This document shows, piece by piece, positions 28,715 to 36,966 of a DNA stretch of 46,432 nucleotides. Each line of letters starts with the position of its first letter. The first letter of the stretch is position 1. Position numbers and translations under genes: made by a program. Location: assembly GCF_001618425.1 (NCBI RefSeq), contig NZ_BDCU01000007.1, positions 1 through 46,432 on the forward strand, read 5' to 3'. The notes under the pieces were generated by a model. It was not told the origin of the DNA, did no database searches, and saw only the letters and a program-made list of their open reading frames with translations. The DNA is from Nocardia fusca NBRC 14340 (lineage in GTDB: Bacteria; Actinomycetota; Actinomycetes; Mycobacteriales; Mycobacteriaceae).

Positions 28715-30069
28715 TGGGGAGCAGGTTCTACGACGCCCCCATCGACGACTATCTACCGCAGAACGGAAACAGGGGCTATCGGGTATCGCGGTACGAACTG
28801 GACCTGAACTACAAGGTGGCCAGTAACCGGCTCGCCGGGCGGGCGGTGATCACCGCCGTCACCACCGCCGAACGCCCACGCTTCTCCCTCGACCTGTCCC
28901 AGGCCCTGGCGGTGTCGAAGGTGCTGGTCAACGGCGGCAAAGCCGGTAAGTACACCCATCAGCGCGGCAAACTCACCGTCACCCCGCGCGAGCGGATACC
29001 CGCGGGCGGAATCCTGCAACTGGTCGTGCAGTACGCCGGTGCCCCGAGACCGGTCCGCGGGCCCTGGGGCGAGGTCGGCTGGGAAGAACTCACCGAGGGG
29101 TCGCTGGTGGCCAGCCAGCCCAACGGCGCCGCGTCCTGGTTCCCCTGCGACGACCATCCCAGCTCCAAGGCGAGTTATCGGATCTCGATCACCACCGATA
29201 CCCCGTACTTCACCCTCGCCAACGGGGAACTGGTCGGAAAGCAGACCAAAGCCGGCCAGACCACCTGGGTCTACGAACAGACCGAGCCGATGGCGAGCTA
29301 CCTGGCCACTGTGCAGATCGGGCGCTACCGCAGACACCAGCTCACCGACCGGCGCACGCCCGTCCCGATCCACGCGGTGATACCGACATCGCTGCGCGCG
29401 GCCTTCGACCACGATTTCGCCCGACAACCCGAGATGATGTCGGTGTTCAGCGAACTGTTCGGCCCCTATCCGTTCCAGAGCTATTCGGTCGTGGTCACCG
29501 AGGACGAACTCGAGATACCGATCGAGGCACAGGGTATCTCCGTATTCGGCGCCAACCACTGCGACGGCCGCCGCGGCGCCGAACGCCTGGTCGCGCACGA
29601 ACTCGCCCACCAGTGGTTCGGCAACAGCCTCACCATCCAGCACTGGTGCGATATCTGGTTACACGAGGGTTTCGCCTGCTACGCGGAGTGGATCTGGTCG
29701 GAGGCCGCGCACGGGCCCAGCGCCGATCAGCTGGCCCGCGCGGCCTGGCACACCCTGCGCCGGGAACCGCAGAACATCGTGGTCGGTGATCCCGGGCCCG
29801 AGCTGATGTTCGACGACCGGGTCTACAAACGCGGCGCTCTCACGCTCCACGCCCTGCGGCTGGAGCTGGGTGATACCGCGTTCTTCCGGCTCATCCGCGA
29901 TTGGACCGCCCGCCACCGGCACGCCTCCGTCTCCACCGAGGAGTTCACCGATCTGGTCGGTCACTACAGCGTGGTGCCCATGCAGCCGCTGTGGCAGGAA
30001 TGGCTCTATGCCGAACCGCTGCCGCAGCTGCCGCCGGTCGGCGGGAGTGCGGTTCAGAACACCAGGTAG
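28714..30069 (+). CDS. M1 family zinc metallopeptidase
   Basis: A 451-residue gluzincin. Zinc motif HELAHQWFGN near residue 295 with the third ligand Glu in WLHEGFACYAEW, and the transition-state Tyr in YKRGALTLHAL. The substrate-recognition GxMEN of aminopeptidases is replaced by IEAQGISVFG. It is much shorter than aminopeptidase N (about 850), lacking the C-terminal helical domain. Its ATG overlaps the stop of the Pls-like synthetase by one base, so it is probably made with it. As I recall, epsilon-poly-lysine-degrading enzymes of Streptomyces are zinc aminopeptidases, so degrading the synthetase product is an attractive but unproven role. Confidence 0.92.
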   Translation: MGSRFYDAPIDDYLPQNGNRGYRVSRYELDLNYKVASNRLAGRAVITAVTTAERPRFSLDLSQALAVSKVLVNGGKAGKYTHQRGKLTVTPRERIPAGGILQLVVQYAGAPRPVRGPWGEVGWEELTEGSLVASQPNGAASWFPCDDHPSSKASYRISITTDTPYFTLANGELVGKQTKAGQTTWVYEQTEPMASYLATVQIGRYRRHQLTDRRTPVPIHAVIPTSLRAAFDHDFARQPEMMSVFSELFGPYPFQSYSVVVTEDELEIPIEAQGISVFGANHCDGRRGAERLVAHELAHQWFGNSLTIQHWCDIWLHEGFACYAEWIWSEAAHGPSADQLARAAWHTLRREPQNIVVGDPGPELMFDDRVYKRGALTLHALRLELGDTAFFRLIRDWTARHRHASVSTEEFTDLVGHYSVVPMQPLWQEWLYAEPLPQLPPVGGSAVQNTR

Positions 30070-30242
30070 CGACCCGCGAGCTGTTCGACGAGGGGATCGT
30101 CCTCGGCGACGCTGTTCAGCGCAGCGAGGTCGGCGACCACCGAGATGAGCCGCGGATCCTCGGGTTCGGCACCCATCGGGCCGTCCTCGGTCAGTTGCCG
30201 CAGCAATTTGTCGCGTATCCGGTCCTTGAGTGAATCGCGCAT
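30054..30242 (-). CDS. Small hypothetical protein, 62 aa
   Basis: Charged helical small protein starting MRDSLKDRIRDKLLRQLTED and ending QLAGRYLVF. ATG at 30242 with ACGAGG upstream. No family recognised. It overlaps the end of the M1 peptidase gene by 16 nt in convergent orientation and follows the DUF2752 gene by 14 nt on the same strand, so it is probably its operon partner. Confidence 0.6.
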   Translation of the reverse strand: MRDSLKDRIRDKLLRQLTEDGPMGAEPEDPRLISVVADLAALNSVAEDDPLVEQLAGRYLVF

Positions 30243-30256
30243 TCGAACCTCGTCTG

Positions 30257-30754
30257 TCAGACCGGCGTCAGCCAGGTGCCCCAGGGGGTATTGCGCACCA
30301 CCGTGTAGACGGCGATCGAGCCGAGCAGCGTCCACATCGTGAGGCTGCTGATTCCGGGCACACGTGGTCCTTCGCCCCGCCATGCGCGGATCGCCCAATC
30401 GCCCACCCACAACACGTAGAGCGTCAGCACCGGCAGCGCCAGCAGGTTGCTGTGCAGGGAATCGACGATATGTCCCTCGGTCAGGTTGTGTACTGCGCGC
30501 ATACCCCCGCAACCCGGGCAGTACACACCGAACAGGGCATAGACCGGGCACAGCCCGTACGCGCCCTCGACATGCGGGTCGCGGACGTGCAGCAAGAGCA
30601 CCGCCGCGGCACCCGCGGCCGCCGCCGCTCCGGGCAGCAACAGTCCACGCCACCCGGCCAACCAGGCACCGCTGTCCGGCCCGGCCGCTTCCGGAACCCC
30701 TGGGTCCACGAGCTTGCGCGGGTCGGCTGCGTCCGAGTCGTTCACGACCTTCAC
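30257..30754 (-). CDS. DUF2752 family membrane protein
   Basis: A 165-residue protein with the DUF2752 signature LCPVYALFGVYCPGCGGMRA (CP...CPxCGG), flanked by three hydrophobic segments (about 33-55, 95-117 and 138-158). The Cys-rich motif could bind metal or undergo redox chemistry; the function of the family is unknown. ATG at 30754 (MKVVNDSD). A short unannotated stretch of about 255 nt separates it from the divergent hydrolase gene. Confidence 0.9.
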   Translation of the reverse strand: MKVVNDSDAADPRKLVDPGVPEAAGPDSGAWLAGWRGLLLPGAAAAAGAAAVLLLHVRDPHVEGAYGLCPVYALFGVYCPGCGGMRAVHNLTEGHIVDSLHSNLLALPVLTLYVLWVGDWAIRAWRGEGPRVPGISSLTMWTLLGSIAVYTVVRNTPWGTWLTPV

Positions 30755-31009
30755 GGTAGTCGCGGCCCGCGGGTTGACGCCACAACCACCGGAGGTGCTT
30801 GCTCCGGTTGCCTCGAAACAGGCCGTGGTTACATCGAACAGGCATAAAAGATCCGCCGAATGGGCAATATGTAGCTAACAGTGCTCCGCGCCGCACCGAT
30901 ATTCGGGACAACAACACCATCCCGGATGAGGAGGACCGGAACGGCGCTTGCTCTTGTAAGCACCCAGCTTGCAGAGTTACCGTGTCAGCAGGCACAAAGG
31001 AGTGTTCTG

Positions 31010-32062
31010 ATGCTGGTGAAATCCATAACCGCGCTGTCGCAGGCGCATCAAGGCGCGCTGACCGCCCCGTACCGGGCCACCTTGCGCGCGCGGCGATTCC
31101 GGACGGCCCACTACAACGCGCCGGCCGCCCATCCCGAGGTCGTTACCGTCACCACCGTCGACGGCGCCCGCCTGCGGGTACACTCCTACGGTCCCGCCGA
31201 TGCCGAGCCGATCGTGCTCATCCACGGCTGGAGCTGTTGTATCGAGTACTGGCACCCCCAGATCAACGCCTTCGCCGACCGCTACCGCGTGATCTCCTAC
31301 GACCAGCGCGGCCACGGCGACAGCACCCTCGGTCGCGCCCCACTGGGCGACCGCACCCTCGCCGATGATCTCGCCGCCGTCCTCGACGCGACCCTGCGGC
31401 CGGATCAGCAGGCCCTGCTGGTCGGGCACAGCATGGGTGGTATCACCCTGCAGGCCTGGGCCGCCCGTCATCCCGAGCAGGTGGCCAGGCGGGCCCGCGC
31501 GGTCATGCTGGCCAACACCACCTCGGGCAATATCCGCTACGACACCGATCTGCTGCCGCTGCTGAACAAGCCGCTCAGCCTGGGAAACCAGCCGCTGAGC
31601 CTGCTGGGAGCGCCGATCCGGCTGCCGATGATCGTCGCGGAGTCACTCCTCACCACACCCCTGCCCCTACCCGGCGGCTGGGCGGCCCGCGAGATCCTCA
31701 AAGAACGCATCATGGCCCGCGGCGCCACCAACGAGCAGGCCGAGTTCGCCCTGAACATCGTGCGTTCGTGCCGTCCGCTGGCCCGCAGCCGGCACGCCGC
31801 CGTCCTGGCGGATCTGCAGCTGGGGGCGGCCGCGGCGAATCTGACCGTGCCCACCACGATCGTCGCCGGCCGCTACGACCGCCTGCTGCCCGAACGGATG
31901 TCGCGCCTCATCGCCGACACCATGATCGAGGCCGGGCACCGGCCCGATTATCAGGTCTGGCCCACCGGCCACCTGGGCAATATCGAGCGGATCGACCTTT
32001 TCAACAACGAGCTGACCGCCGTTCTGAACCGCACCAGCCCCCGGTCCGCGGCCGCGGGCTGA
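31010..32062 (+). CDS. Alpha/beta hydrolase
   Basis: A 350-residue hydrolase of the alpha/beta fold. IVLIHGWSCCIEYW carries the oxyanion HG near residue 71; nucleophile elbow VGHSMGGITLQ near 140; acid in IVAGRYDRLLP and base His in WPTGHLGNIER near the C-terminus. The N-terminal 45 residues precede the fold and may anchor or cap it. ATG at 31010 with AAAGGAG at ideal spacing. Epoxide hydrolase, lipase or esterase activity cannot be separated by eye. Confidence 0.9.
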   Translation: MLVKSITALSQAHQGALTAPYRATLRARRFRTAHYNAPAAHPEVVTVTTVDGARLRVHSYGPADAEPIVLIHGWSCCIEYWHPQINAFADRYRVISYDQRGHGDSTLGRAPLGDRTLADDLAAVLDATLRPDQQALLVGHSMGGITLQAWAARHPEQVARRARAVMLANTTSGNIRYDTDLLPLLNKPLSLGNQPLSLLGAPIRLPMIVAESLLTTPLPLPGGWAAREILKERIMARGATNEQAEFALNIVRSCRPLARSRHAAVLADLQLGAAAANLTVPTTIVAGRYDRLLPERMSRLIADTMIEAGHRPDYQVWPTGHLGNIERIDLFNNELTAVLNRTSPRSAAAG

Positions 32063-32203
32063 GCGGGAAGTCCCCGAGTCCGGTCAGTGTCGCCCGGCTC
32101 GGTGGACCCTCCGCACCCACCGGCCGCCGATGCGCGGAGCCCGGAATATCGCTTGCGGCGCGTCGTTGCACGCAATGACGACCGCAACCGATAGGACTGG
32201 ACT

Positions 32204-33124
32204 ATGCGCGCAGCGACCTACGACCGGTACACCACCGACAACAGCGATATCCGGGTGCGTGACCTGCCGAAACCGAAGGTCTTTCCCGGTTCGGTACTGA
32301 TCGAGGTGCGTGCGGCCGGGGTGAACCCGGTCGACTGGAAACTGATGTCGGGTGCGCTGGACGGTCTGATCGATGCGATCTTCCCGGTGATCCCGGGCTG
32401 GGACGTCGCCGGGGTCGTGGTCGGCAAGGGCACGGATACACCGGAGTTCGAAGTCGGTGACGAAGTACTGGCCTATGCCCGCAAAGACGTCCTACACGAT
32501 GGGACCTTCGCCGAGCTGGTCGCCGTCCCGGCGGCGCGGGTGGCCCGCAAACCGGCGGATCTGCCCTGGGAGCAGGCCGGCGCGCTGCCCCTGGCCGGCG
32601 GTACCGCCCTGCGCACCCTGGATCTTCTCCAGGTCACCGGCGAGGACACCGTGCTCATCCACGCCGCCGCCGGCGGGGTGGGCAGCCTGGGCGTCCAGAT
32701 CGCCCGGGCGCGCGGTGCCCGCGTCCTGGGCACCGCCTCCGAAGGCAACCATGATTTCCTGCGCGAACTCGGCGCCGAACCGGTGGCCTACGGGGAGGGC
32801 GTGATCGAACGCATCCGCGAACTCGCCCCGGACGGGGTGCAGGCGGTAGCCGATTTCGTCGGCGGCCAGCTCGACACCACCCTGGCCGTCCTGGCCGAGA
32901 ACGGCCGGCACGCCTCGATCGCCGATGGCTCGGTGGCCGAACACGGCGGCCATGTGGTCTGGGTCCGCCCTGACCGCACCCAGACCCAGCGCCTGGCCGA
33001 CCTCGCCGCCAAAGGCGATCTCGTGGTCCCGGTCGCGGCGACCTTCTCCCTGGAGGAAGTCGCCGATGCCTTCGCCGCGGGCCAGTCGGGCCATACCCGG
33101 GGCAAGAACGTCATCGTGCTCTGA
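32204..33124 (+). CDS. NADP-dependent oxidoreductase, quinone-reductase-like MDR
   Basis: A 306-residue medium-chain dehydrogenase. GVNPVDWKLMSG and the nucleotide loop IHAAAGGVGSLGVQIARARG are typical of zinc-free quinone oxidoreductases; the zinc-ligand GHE motif is absent (PGWDVAGVV instead). It probably reduces quinones or enones with NADPH. ATG at 32204. The gene ends before a strong terminator. Confidence 0.92.
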   Translation: MRAATYDRYTTDNSDIRVRDLPKPKVFPGSVLIEVRAAGVNPVDWKLMSGALDGLIDAIFPVIPGWDVAGVVVGKGTDTPEFEVGDEVLAYARKDVLHDGTFAELVAVPAARVARKPADLPWEQAGALPLAGGTALRTLDLLQVTGEDTVLIHAAAGGVGSLGVQIARARGARVLGTASEGNHDFLRELGAEPVAYGEGVIERIRELAPDGVQAVADFVGGQLDTTLAVLAENGRHASIADGSVAEHGGHVVWVRPDRTQTQRLADLAAKGDLVVPVAATFSLEEVADAFAAGQSGHTRGKNVIVL

Positions 33125-33187
33125 CACTGTCGCCACGAGCTCGGTACGGCAGGCCGGCGAGAAAGCGGTTCGGCTGCCGATAGACGC

Positions 33188-33223
33188 GGGCGGCCGGGGG
33201 ACTTTCGTCCCGCCCGGCCGCCC
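33188..33223. terminator. Bidirectional hairpin terminator
   Basis: Stem GGGCGGCCGG / CCGGCCGCCC extended by GGGAC / GTCCC with a 2-nt bulge and TTTC loop. It sits between the convergent oxidoreductase (stop 33124) and DUF1772 (stop 33237) genes. Confidence 0.8.
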
Positions 33224-33236
33224 GGAAGCGTCGTGT

Positions 33237-33710
33237 TCAAGCAATGACCAAGGTGACGATCAACGCCACCAGAGCGAGGGTCTGCAGGACCACCCGGGGG
33301 TAGAGAATGCTGTCCCACCGGTCCTGCAGCGCACGGGCGTTCGGCGGAATCACACCGGATCGAGCGGCGGCCTTCTGTGCGGCATTGATCGGTTTGGCGA
33401 TCCGCGCATAGAGGGTGAGCCACACAGCGAGCGCGAGGACCGCGAGCCCCGCCGAAACAGCGGCACCGGCAGCGCCGGTCAGAGCGGCGACCACCGCGGC
33501 ACCCAACGCCGCCACCACTCCGGTGATGCCGACCGGCGGCATACGCAGATCTGCGTAGTAGTGCCCCCAGCCCGCACTGAGGGTCATGGTGGTGTCGTCG
33601 AGCCGACGGTAGACCGACCGCATGACCAGTGCGGCCAGTACATCGGTGCCGTAGACGACGGCATTGGCGAGAACCGCGACGGCGGCGAGGATCTGAACGA
33701 ACAGGGACAT
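33237..33710 (-). CDS. DUF1772-like small membrane protein
   Basis: A 157-residue protein with four predicted membrane segments (starting LFVQILAAVAVLANAVVYGT) and the conserved ALQDRWDSILYPRV segment near the C-terminus, consistent with DUF1772/anthrone-oxygenase-like membrane proteins. ATG at 33710 with AGGAG upstream. It follows the DUF4267 gene by 51 nt, so both are probably under the divergent TetR regulator. Confidence 0.82.
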   Translation of the reverse strand: MSLFVQILAAVAVLANAVVYGTDVLAALVMRSVYRRLDDTTMTLSAGWGHYYADLRMPPVGITGVVAALGAAVVAALTGAAGAAVSAGLAVLALAVWLTLYARIAKPINAAQKAAARSGVIPPNARALQDRWDSILYPRVVLQTLALVALIVTLVIA

Positions 33711-33761
33711 GGCGGGCTCCTGAGTATTACGGGTTTCAGCTGGTAGTAGTCGGTTCGGCAA

Positions 33762-34169
33762 CTACGCCGGAGTGGGGGCGGACGCAACGGACTCGCGGAT
33801 GAGCAGCAGCCCGGTGATGCCCACGAGCAGTGCTGTGAAGCCGTGGATTCCGAAGGCGGCTGCCGTGGAGCCGTCGTAGGCCAGGACGGTGGTCATATCG
33901 CCGATCGGGATCAGCGCCACGACGACCATGACGACCCCCAGTGCGAAACGCTGCCCGAGCGCCAACAGCGCGAGGAGGAGGATCCCGCAGACCGTGTCGC
34001 GTACGCCCTTCAGATTCATGAATGCGGCGGCGTCACCGGTCGGCCACTCGGGCAGGCCGAATCCGGTGGCGATCGACTCGGGAGCGATCAGGTAGTTGAT
34101 CCCGATGTAGAGGATGAACGCCGCCCCGATCAGCGACAGTGCGGTGGCGATACGCCGAGTGGTGATCAT
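33762..34169 (-). CDS. DUF4267-like small membrane protein
   Basis: A 135-residue protein with four hydrophobic segments: ITTRRIATALSLIGAAFILY at the start, then the NLKGVRDTVCGILLLALLAL segment typical of DUF4267, and two more. ATG at 34169 with TTGGAGC upstream. Function unknown. First gene after a TetR-type operator, divergent from the TetR gene. Confidence 0.85.
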   Translation of the reverse strand: MITTRRIATALSLIGAAFILYIGINYLIAPESIATGFGLPEWPTGDAAAFMNLKGVRDTVCGILLLALLALGQRFALGVVMVVVALIPIGDMTTVLAYDGSTAAAFGIHGFTALLVGITGLLLIRESVASAPTPA

Positions 34170-34182
34170 GATTGCTCCAATA

Positions 34183-34246
34183 TCTAGCATCGCTATGTTA
34201 TAGAGCGACACTAACCTACCCCGGCTCCCTTGTCTAGCGATGCTAG
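34183..34246. promoter_or_regulatory. Pair of inverted TetR operator sites
   Basis: CTAGCATCGCTA at 34184-34195 and its exact reverse complement TAGCGATGCTAG at 34235-34246. Each is itself an imperfect dyad (CTAGC-GAT-GCTAG). One site lies 15 nt before the DUF4267 start, the other 10 nt before the TetR start, fitting autoregulation and repression of both promoters. Confidence 0.78.
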
Positions 34247-34256
34247 AGTTTCGAGC

Positions 34257-34847
34257 ATGAGTGTTCAGAAAAGACGGGAACGGGAACGGGCGGAACGCCA
34301 CCGGCTGATCATCGATACCGCGCGCGAACTGGCGGAGACCGAGGGCTGGGAGGCGGTGACCGTCCGCAAACTCGCCGACCGGATCGAGTACAGCCAACCC
34401 GTCCTCTACAGCCATTTCGCCGGTAAACGCGCCATCGTCACGGCCGTCGCCGAAGACGGGATCGCCGAACTCGCCACAGCCCTGCACCGCGCCCGGACCA
34501 CCGCCGAGTCGGAGTCCGAGGCGCTGGCGGCACTCGCCCGCGCCTATATCGAATTCGCCACCGAGCATCCCGCCGTATACGACGCCATGTTCGCCATGTC
34601 CACCGATCTGAAGTTCGGCCCCGAGGCCACCCAAGTCCTACGCGACGCGTTCGCCGAACTGGTCGCCGCCCTGGCCCCCTTCGCCGGCGATCACGACGTG
34701 GAGACCTTCACCGAAACCGGCTGGAGCGCGCTGCACGGCCTGGCCACTCTCGAACGCGGCCAACGGTTGCGCCCGGGCCTGCGCGAAAACCGGCTGGCAA
34801 TCCTCAGCCGGCTACTGGAGCAGGCCGGCTCTGCGCAGCACTCGTGA
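34257..34847 (+). CDS. TetR family transcriptional regulator
   Basis: A 196-residue regulator. HTH: RHRLIIDTARELAETEGWEA, then TVRKLADRIEYSQPVLYSHF and AGKRAIVTAVAEDGI. The ligand domain resembles the TetR_C WHG type (FTETGWSALHGLATLERGQRLRPG). ATG at 34257 chosen; an open frame reaches 34230, across the operator. It probably represses the divergent DUF4267-DUF1772 operon. Confidence 0.92.
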   Translation: MSVQKRRERERAERHRLIIDTARELAETEGWEAVTVRKLADRIEYSQPVLYSHFAGKRAIVTAVAEDGIAELATALHRARTTAESESEALAALARAYIEFATEHPAVYDAMFAMSTDLKFGPEATQVLRDAFAELVAALAPFAGDHDVETFTETGWSALHGLATLERGQRLRPGLRENRLAILSRLLEQAGSAQHS

Positions 34848-34871
34848 CCGACGGTCGCCGGGACCGTCCGC

Positions 34872-35270
34872 TCAACCGATAAGCGCCCAGACCACCCCGA
34901 GCGCAACGGTCACCAGCGGCGCCGCCCCCTGTTTCACCGCCGACGTGCGCTTGTCCGGCGACGAGAGCAGCAGCACCAGCGCGGCACTCAGCATCGCGCC
35001 GGTGCCGGCGAAGATCAACGCCACCCCGATACCTCGATCCCCGGCTGCCGCGACCACGATTCCCGCCCCCGCGATGATCGCCAGGAACAGGTTGTAGAAG
35101 CCCTGATTGAAGGCCAGCTCCCGAGTCGCCGCCGCTTCCTCGGCACTGGTGCCGAAAACACCCCGCGCCGCACCCGTCCACGCGAACGACTCCAGATACC
35201 AGATGTAGACATGGAGCAACGCCGAGACCGCCGCGAACACTGCGATAGCGATGAGCACGAGCACCGACAC
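34872..35270 (-). CDS. DUF1304 family membrane protein
   Basis: A 132-residue protein with four membrane segments. LHVYIWYLESFAWTGAARGV, ELAFNQGFYNLFLAI and SPDKRTSAVKQGAAPLV are the DUF1304 hallmarks. GTG at 35270 chosen because family members start just before the first helix. Convergent with TetR (24 nt between stops). Function unknown. Confidence 0.88.
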   Translation of the reverse strand: MSVLVLIAIAVFAAVSALLHVYIWYLESFAWTGAARGVFGTSAEEAAATRELAFNQGFYNLFLAIIAGAGIVVAAAGDRGIGVALIFAGTGAMLSAALVLLLSSPDKRTSAVKQGAAPLVTVALGVVWALIG

Positions 35271-35401
35271 TAGTCCACAACCCACCCCGACCTGTGGTTG
35301 TTGCCGCGGCACCACCCGGCGGGTTCGCTGACCTCGGGCACGGTCACCCGGGTAGCGTCCGTTGCTCGCACTCCGAGCGGACCAAGCCGCACCGACGCAG
35401 T

Positions 35402-35430
35402 GGCGGGCACCCGGGATTCGGGTGCCCGCC
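35402..35430. terminator. Hairpin terminator after the minus-strand MFS gene
   Basis: Perfect 12-bp stem GGCGGGCACCCG / CGGGTGCCCGCC with GGATT loop, 25 nt beyond the MFS stop at 35455. Confidence 0.82.
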
Positions 35431-35454
35431 GGATGACGCGGTTCGGTGGGATGT

Positions 35455-36846
35455 TCAGGCCGCGACGGTTTCGACCGACCGCCGTCCTTCTGTCGGCCAG
35501 CGTGGGTGTTCGGCATCGATGACGTAAGCGTGGGTGTGCCGGTAGTAGCGGTCGCCCACGCGTACGGCGTCGGCGAGGGGCGCCGGGTCGATGGTGCCGA
35601 CCTCGTGCAGATGGGTCAGCACCTCCGGGTCGTGGCGTGGCCACATCCGCAGTGCCACAACCATCCCCATCACCCCCAGCACGGCGAGAACCATCCAGGT
35701 CGTGGTGAAGCCGGCAGCGGTGGTCAGCCATCCGGCGATCGGATAGGTGAGCAGCCACGCCACGTGCGAGAGCGAGAACTGGGCCGCGAACAGCGCGGGG
35801 CGGTCGGCCGACCGGGACGAGCGGCGCAGCACCTGTCCGGTGGGTGTCAGTATCGCCGCGGTGCCCGCGCCGATGCCGGCCCATACCGCGATGGCGGCGG
35901 CCCTGCGCCAGTCACCGGAGTCGGCGAACGACAGGGCGATGGCCGATCCGAGTGCGGCGAGCAGGCCGACCGCGCCGGTGAGCATGACCGGCCGAGCGCC
36001 GAGGCGATCGAGGATCCGGGGAAGGGACAGAGCGACGAGCATGGTCCCGAACCCGTTGGCGGCCAGCAACAGCGCGACGCCGGACTGGGTGCCACCGAGG
36101 ACGTCGCGGACGTAGTTGACCGTGTTGACCATCACCACGGATCCGGCGGCCGCGACGACGAGATTCAACCCGAGCAGGCCGCGCAGTCGCGGTGTGCCCC
36201 CGAAGATGCGCAGCCCGACCGTGATCCGTTCACGGAAGGAACCCTCGGCCGCCGCGGTCACGTTCGGGATACGTGTGGTGATCACCAAGGCGGCCGAGAC
36301 GGCGAAGCCCGTCGCGGTACCGACGAACAACCAGTGGAAGCTCATCACGGTCAGCGCGACGGCGGCCAGCATCGGACTCAGCAGGGTTTCCATGGTCGCG
36401 GCCAGCTGGGCCGCCGACAGGGCGCGAGTGTATTCGCGCTCATCGGGCAGGATGTCGGGAATGACCGCCTGATAGGTCGGGGTGTAGGCGGCGGAAGCGG
36501 TTTGCAGTACGGCGATCAGCACATAGATCTGCCAGATCTGATCGATGAACGGCAATGCGAGCACGACGGCGGCGCGGATCAGATGCAGTGACACCAGGAA
36601 CAGCCGGCGCGGGAAGCGGTCGGCATAGGCGCCCACGATCGGAGCGACCGTCACGTAGACCACCATCTTGATGGTCAGGGCGGCGGCGAGGACGGCGGCA
36701 GCGGCCGCCCCGGCGAGTTCGTAGGCGAGCAATCCCAGTGCGACGGTGGTCAATCCGGTGCCGAACAGGCCGGTCACCTGGGCGGTGAACAGGCGCAGAT
36801 AGTCGTGGTCGCGGAACGGTGAGCGGGTCATGGGCGCGGAGCGCAT
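35455..36846 (-). CDS. MFS transporter with C-terminal cytosolic extension
   Basis: A 463-residue major facilitator with 12 predicted membrane segments, in the enterobactin-exporter-like MFS_3 style (FRDHDYLRLFTAQVTGLFGT; GAYADRFPRRLFLV as the loop 2-3 motif). The last ~60 residues are soluble and His/Tyr-bearing (HLHEVGTIDPAPLADAVRV, then RYYRHTHAYVID). ATG at 36846 with GAGGAAG upstream. It lies downstream of the His-rich protein gene and of a possible Cys-rich ORF, so metal-dependent control is likely. The substrate is not known. Confidence 0.9.
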   Translation of the reverse strand: MRSAPMTRSPFRDHDYLRLFTAQVTGLFGTGLTTVALGLLAYELAGAAAAAVLAAALTIKMVVYVTVAPIVGAYADRFPRRLFLVSLHLIRAAVVLALPFIDQIWQIYVLIAVLQTASAAYTPTYQAVIPDILPDEREYTRALSAAQLAATMETLLSPMLAAVALTVMSFHWLFVGTATGFAVSAALVITTRIPNVTAAAEGSFRERITVGLRIFGGTPRLRGLLGLNLVVAAAGSVVMVNTVNYVRDVLGGTQSGVALLLAANGFGTMLVALSLPRILDRLGARPVMLTGAVGLLAALGSAIALSFADSGDWRRAAAIAVWAGIGAGTAAILTPTGQVLRRSSRSADRPALFAAQFSLSHVAWLLTYPIAGWLTTAAGFTTTWMVLAVLGVMGMVVALRMWPRHDPEVLTHLHEVGTIDPAPLADAVRVGDRYYRHTHAYVIDAEHPRWPTEGRRSVETVAA

Positions 36847-36913
36847 CGCGAATACTTCCTCGGTCGAGTTGGGTTGGGGGGCCGCGGGTGGTTCGACAAC
36901 AGCACTCGCACAT
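36440..36913 (-). CDS. Possible Cys-rich leader ORF (MCECCC start) overlapping the MFS gene
   Basis: An ATG at 36913 with AAGGAG at ideal spacing begins MCECCCRTTRGPPTQLD. The frame is open to 36440 but runs out of frame over the MFS gene, so only the N-terminal part can be meaningful. Two readings: a polycysteine leader of the kind reported in mycobacteria as a cysteine-responsive attenuator, or a real Cys-rich N-terminus of the MFS protein put out of frame by one extra base in the C6 run at 36876-36881. With one C fewer, the frame would join directly to the MFS start. Confidence 0.35.
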   Translation of the reverse strand: MCECCCRTTRGPPTQLDRGSIRDALRAHDPLTVPRPRLSAPVHRPGDRPVRHRIDHRRTGIARLRTRRGGRCRRPRRRPDHQDGGLRDGRSDRGRLCRPLPAPAVPGVTASDPRRRRARIAVHRSDLADLCADRRTANRFRRLHPDLSGGHSRHPAR

Positions 36914-36966
36914 ATCGGACTCCTTCGACGTCGGTGGGCGGGCGCGCCGTGCGCCCACCGACGTGA

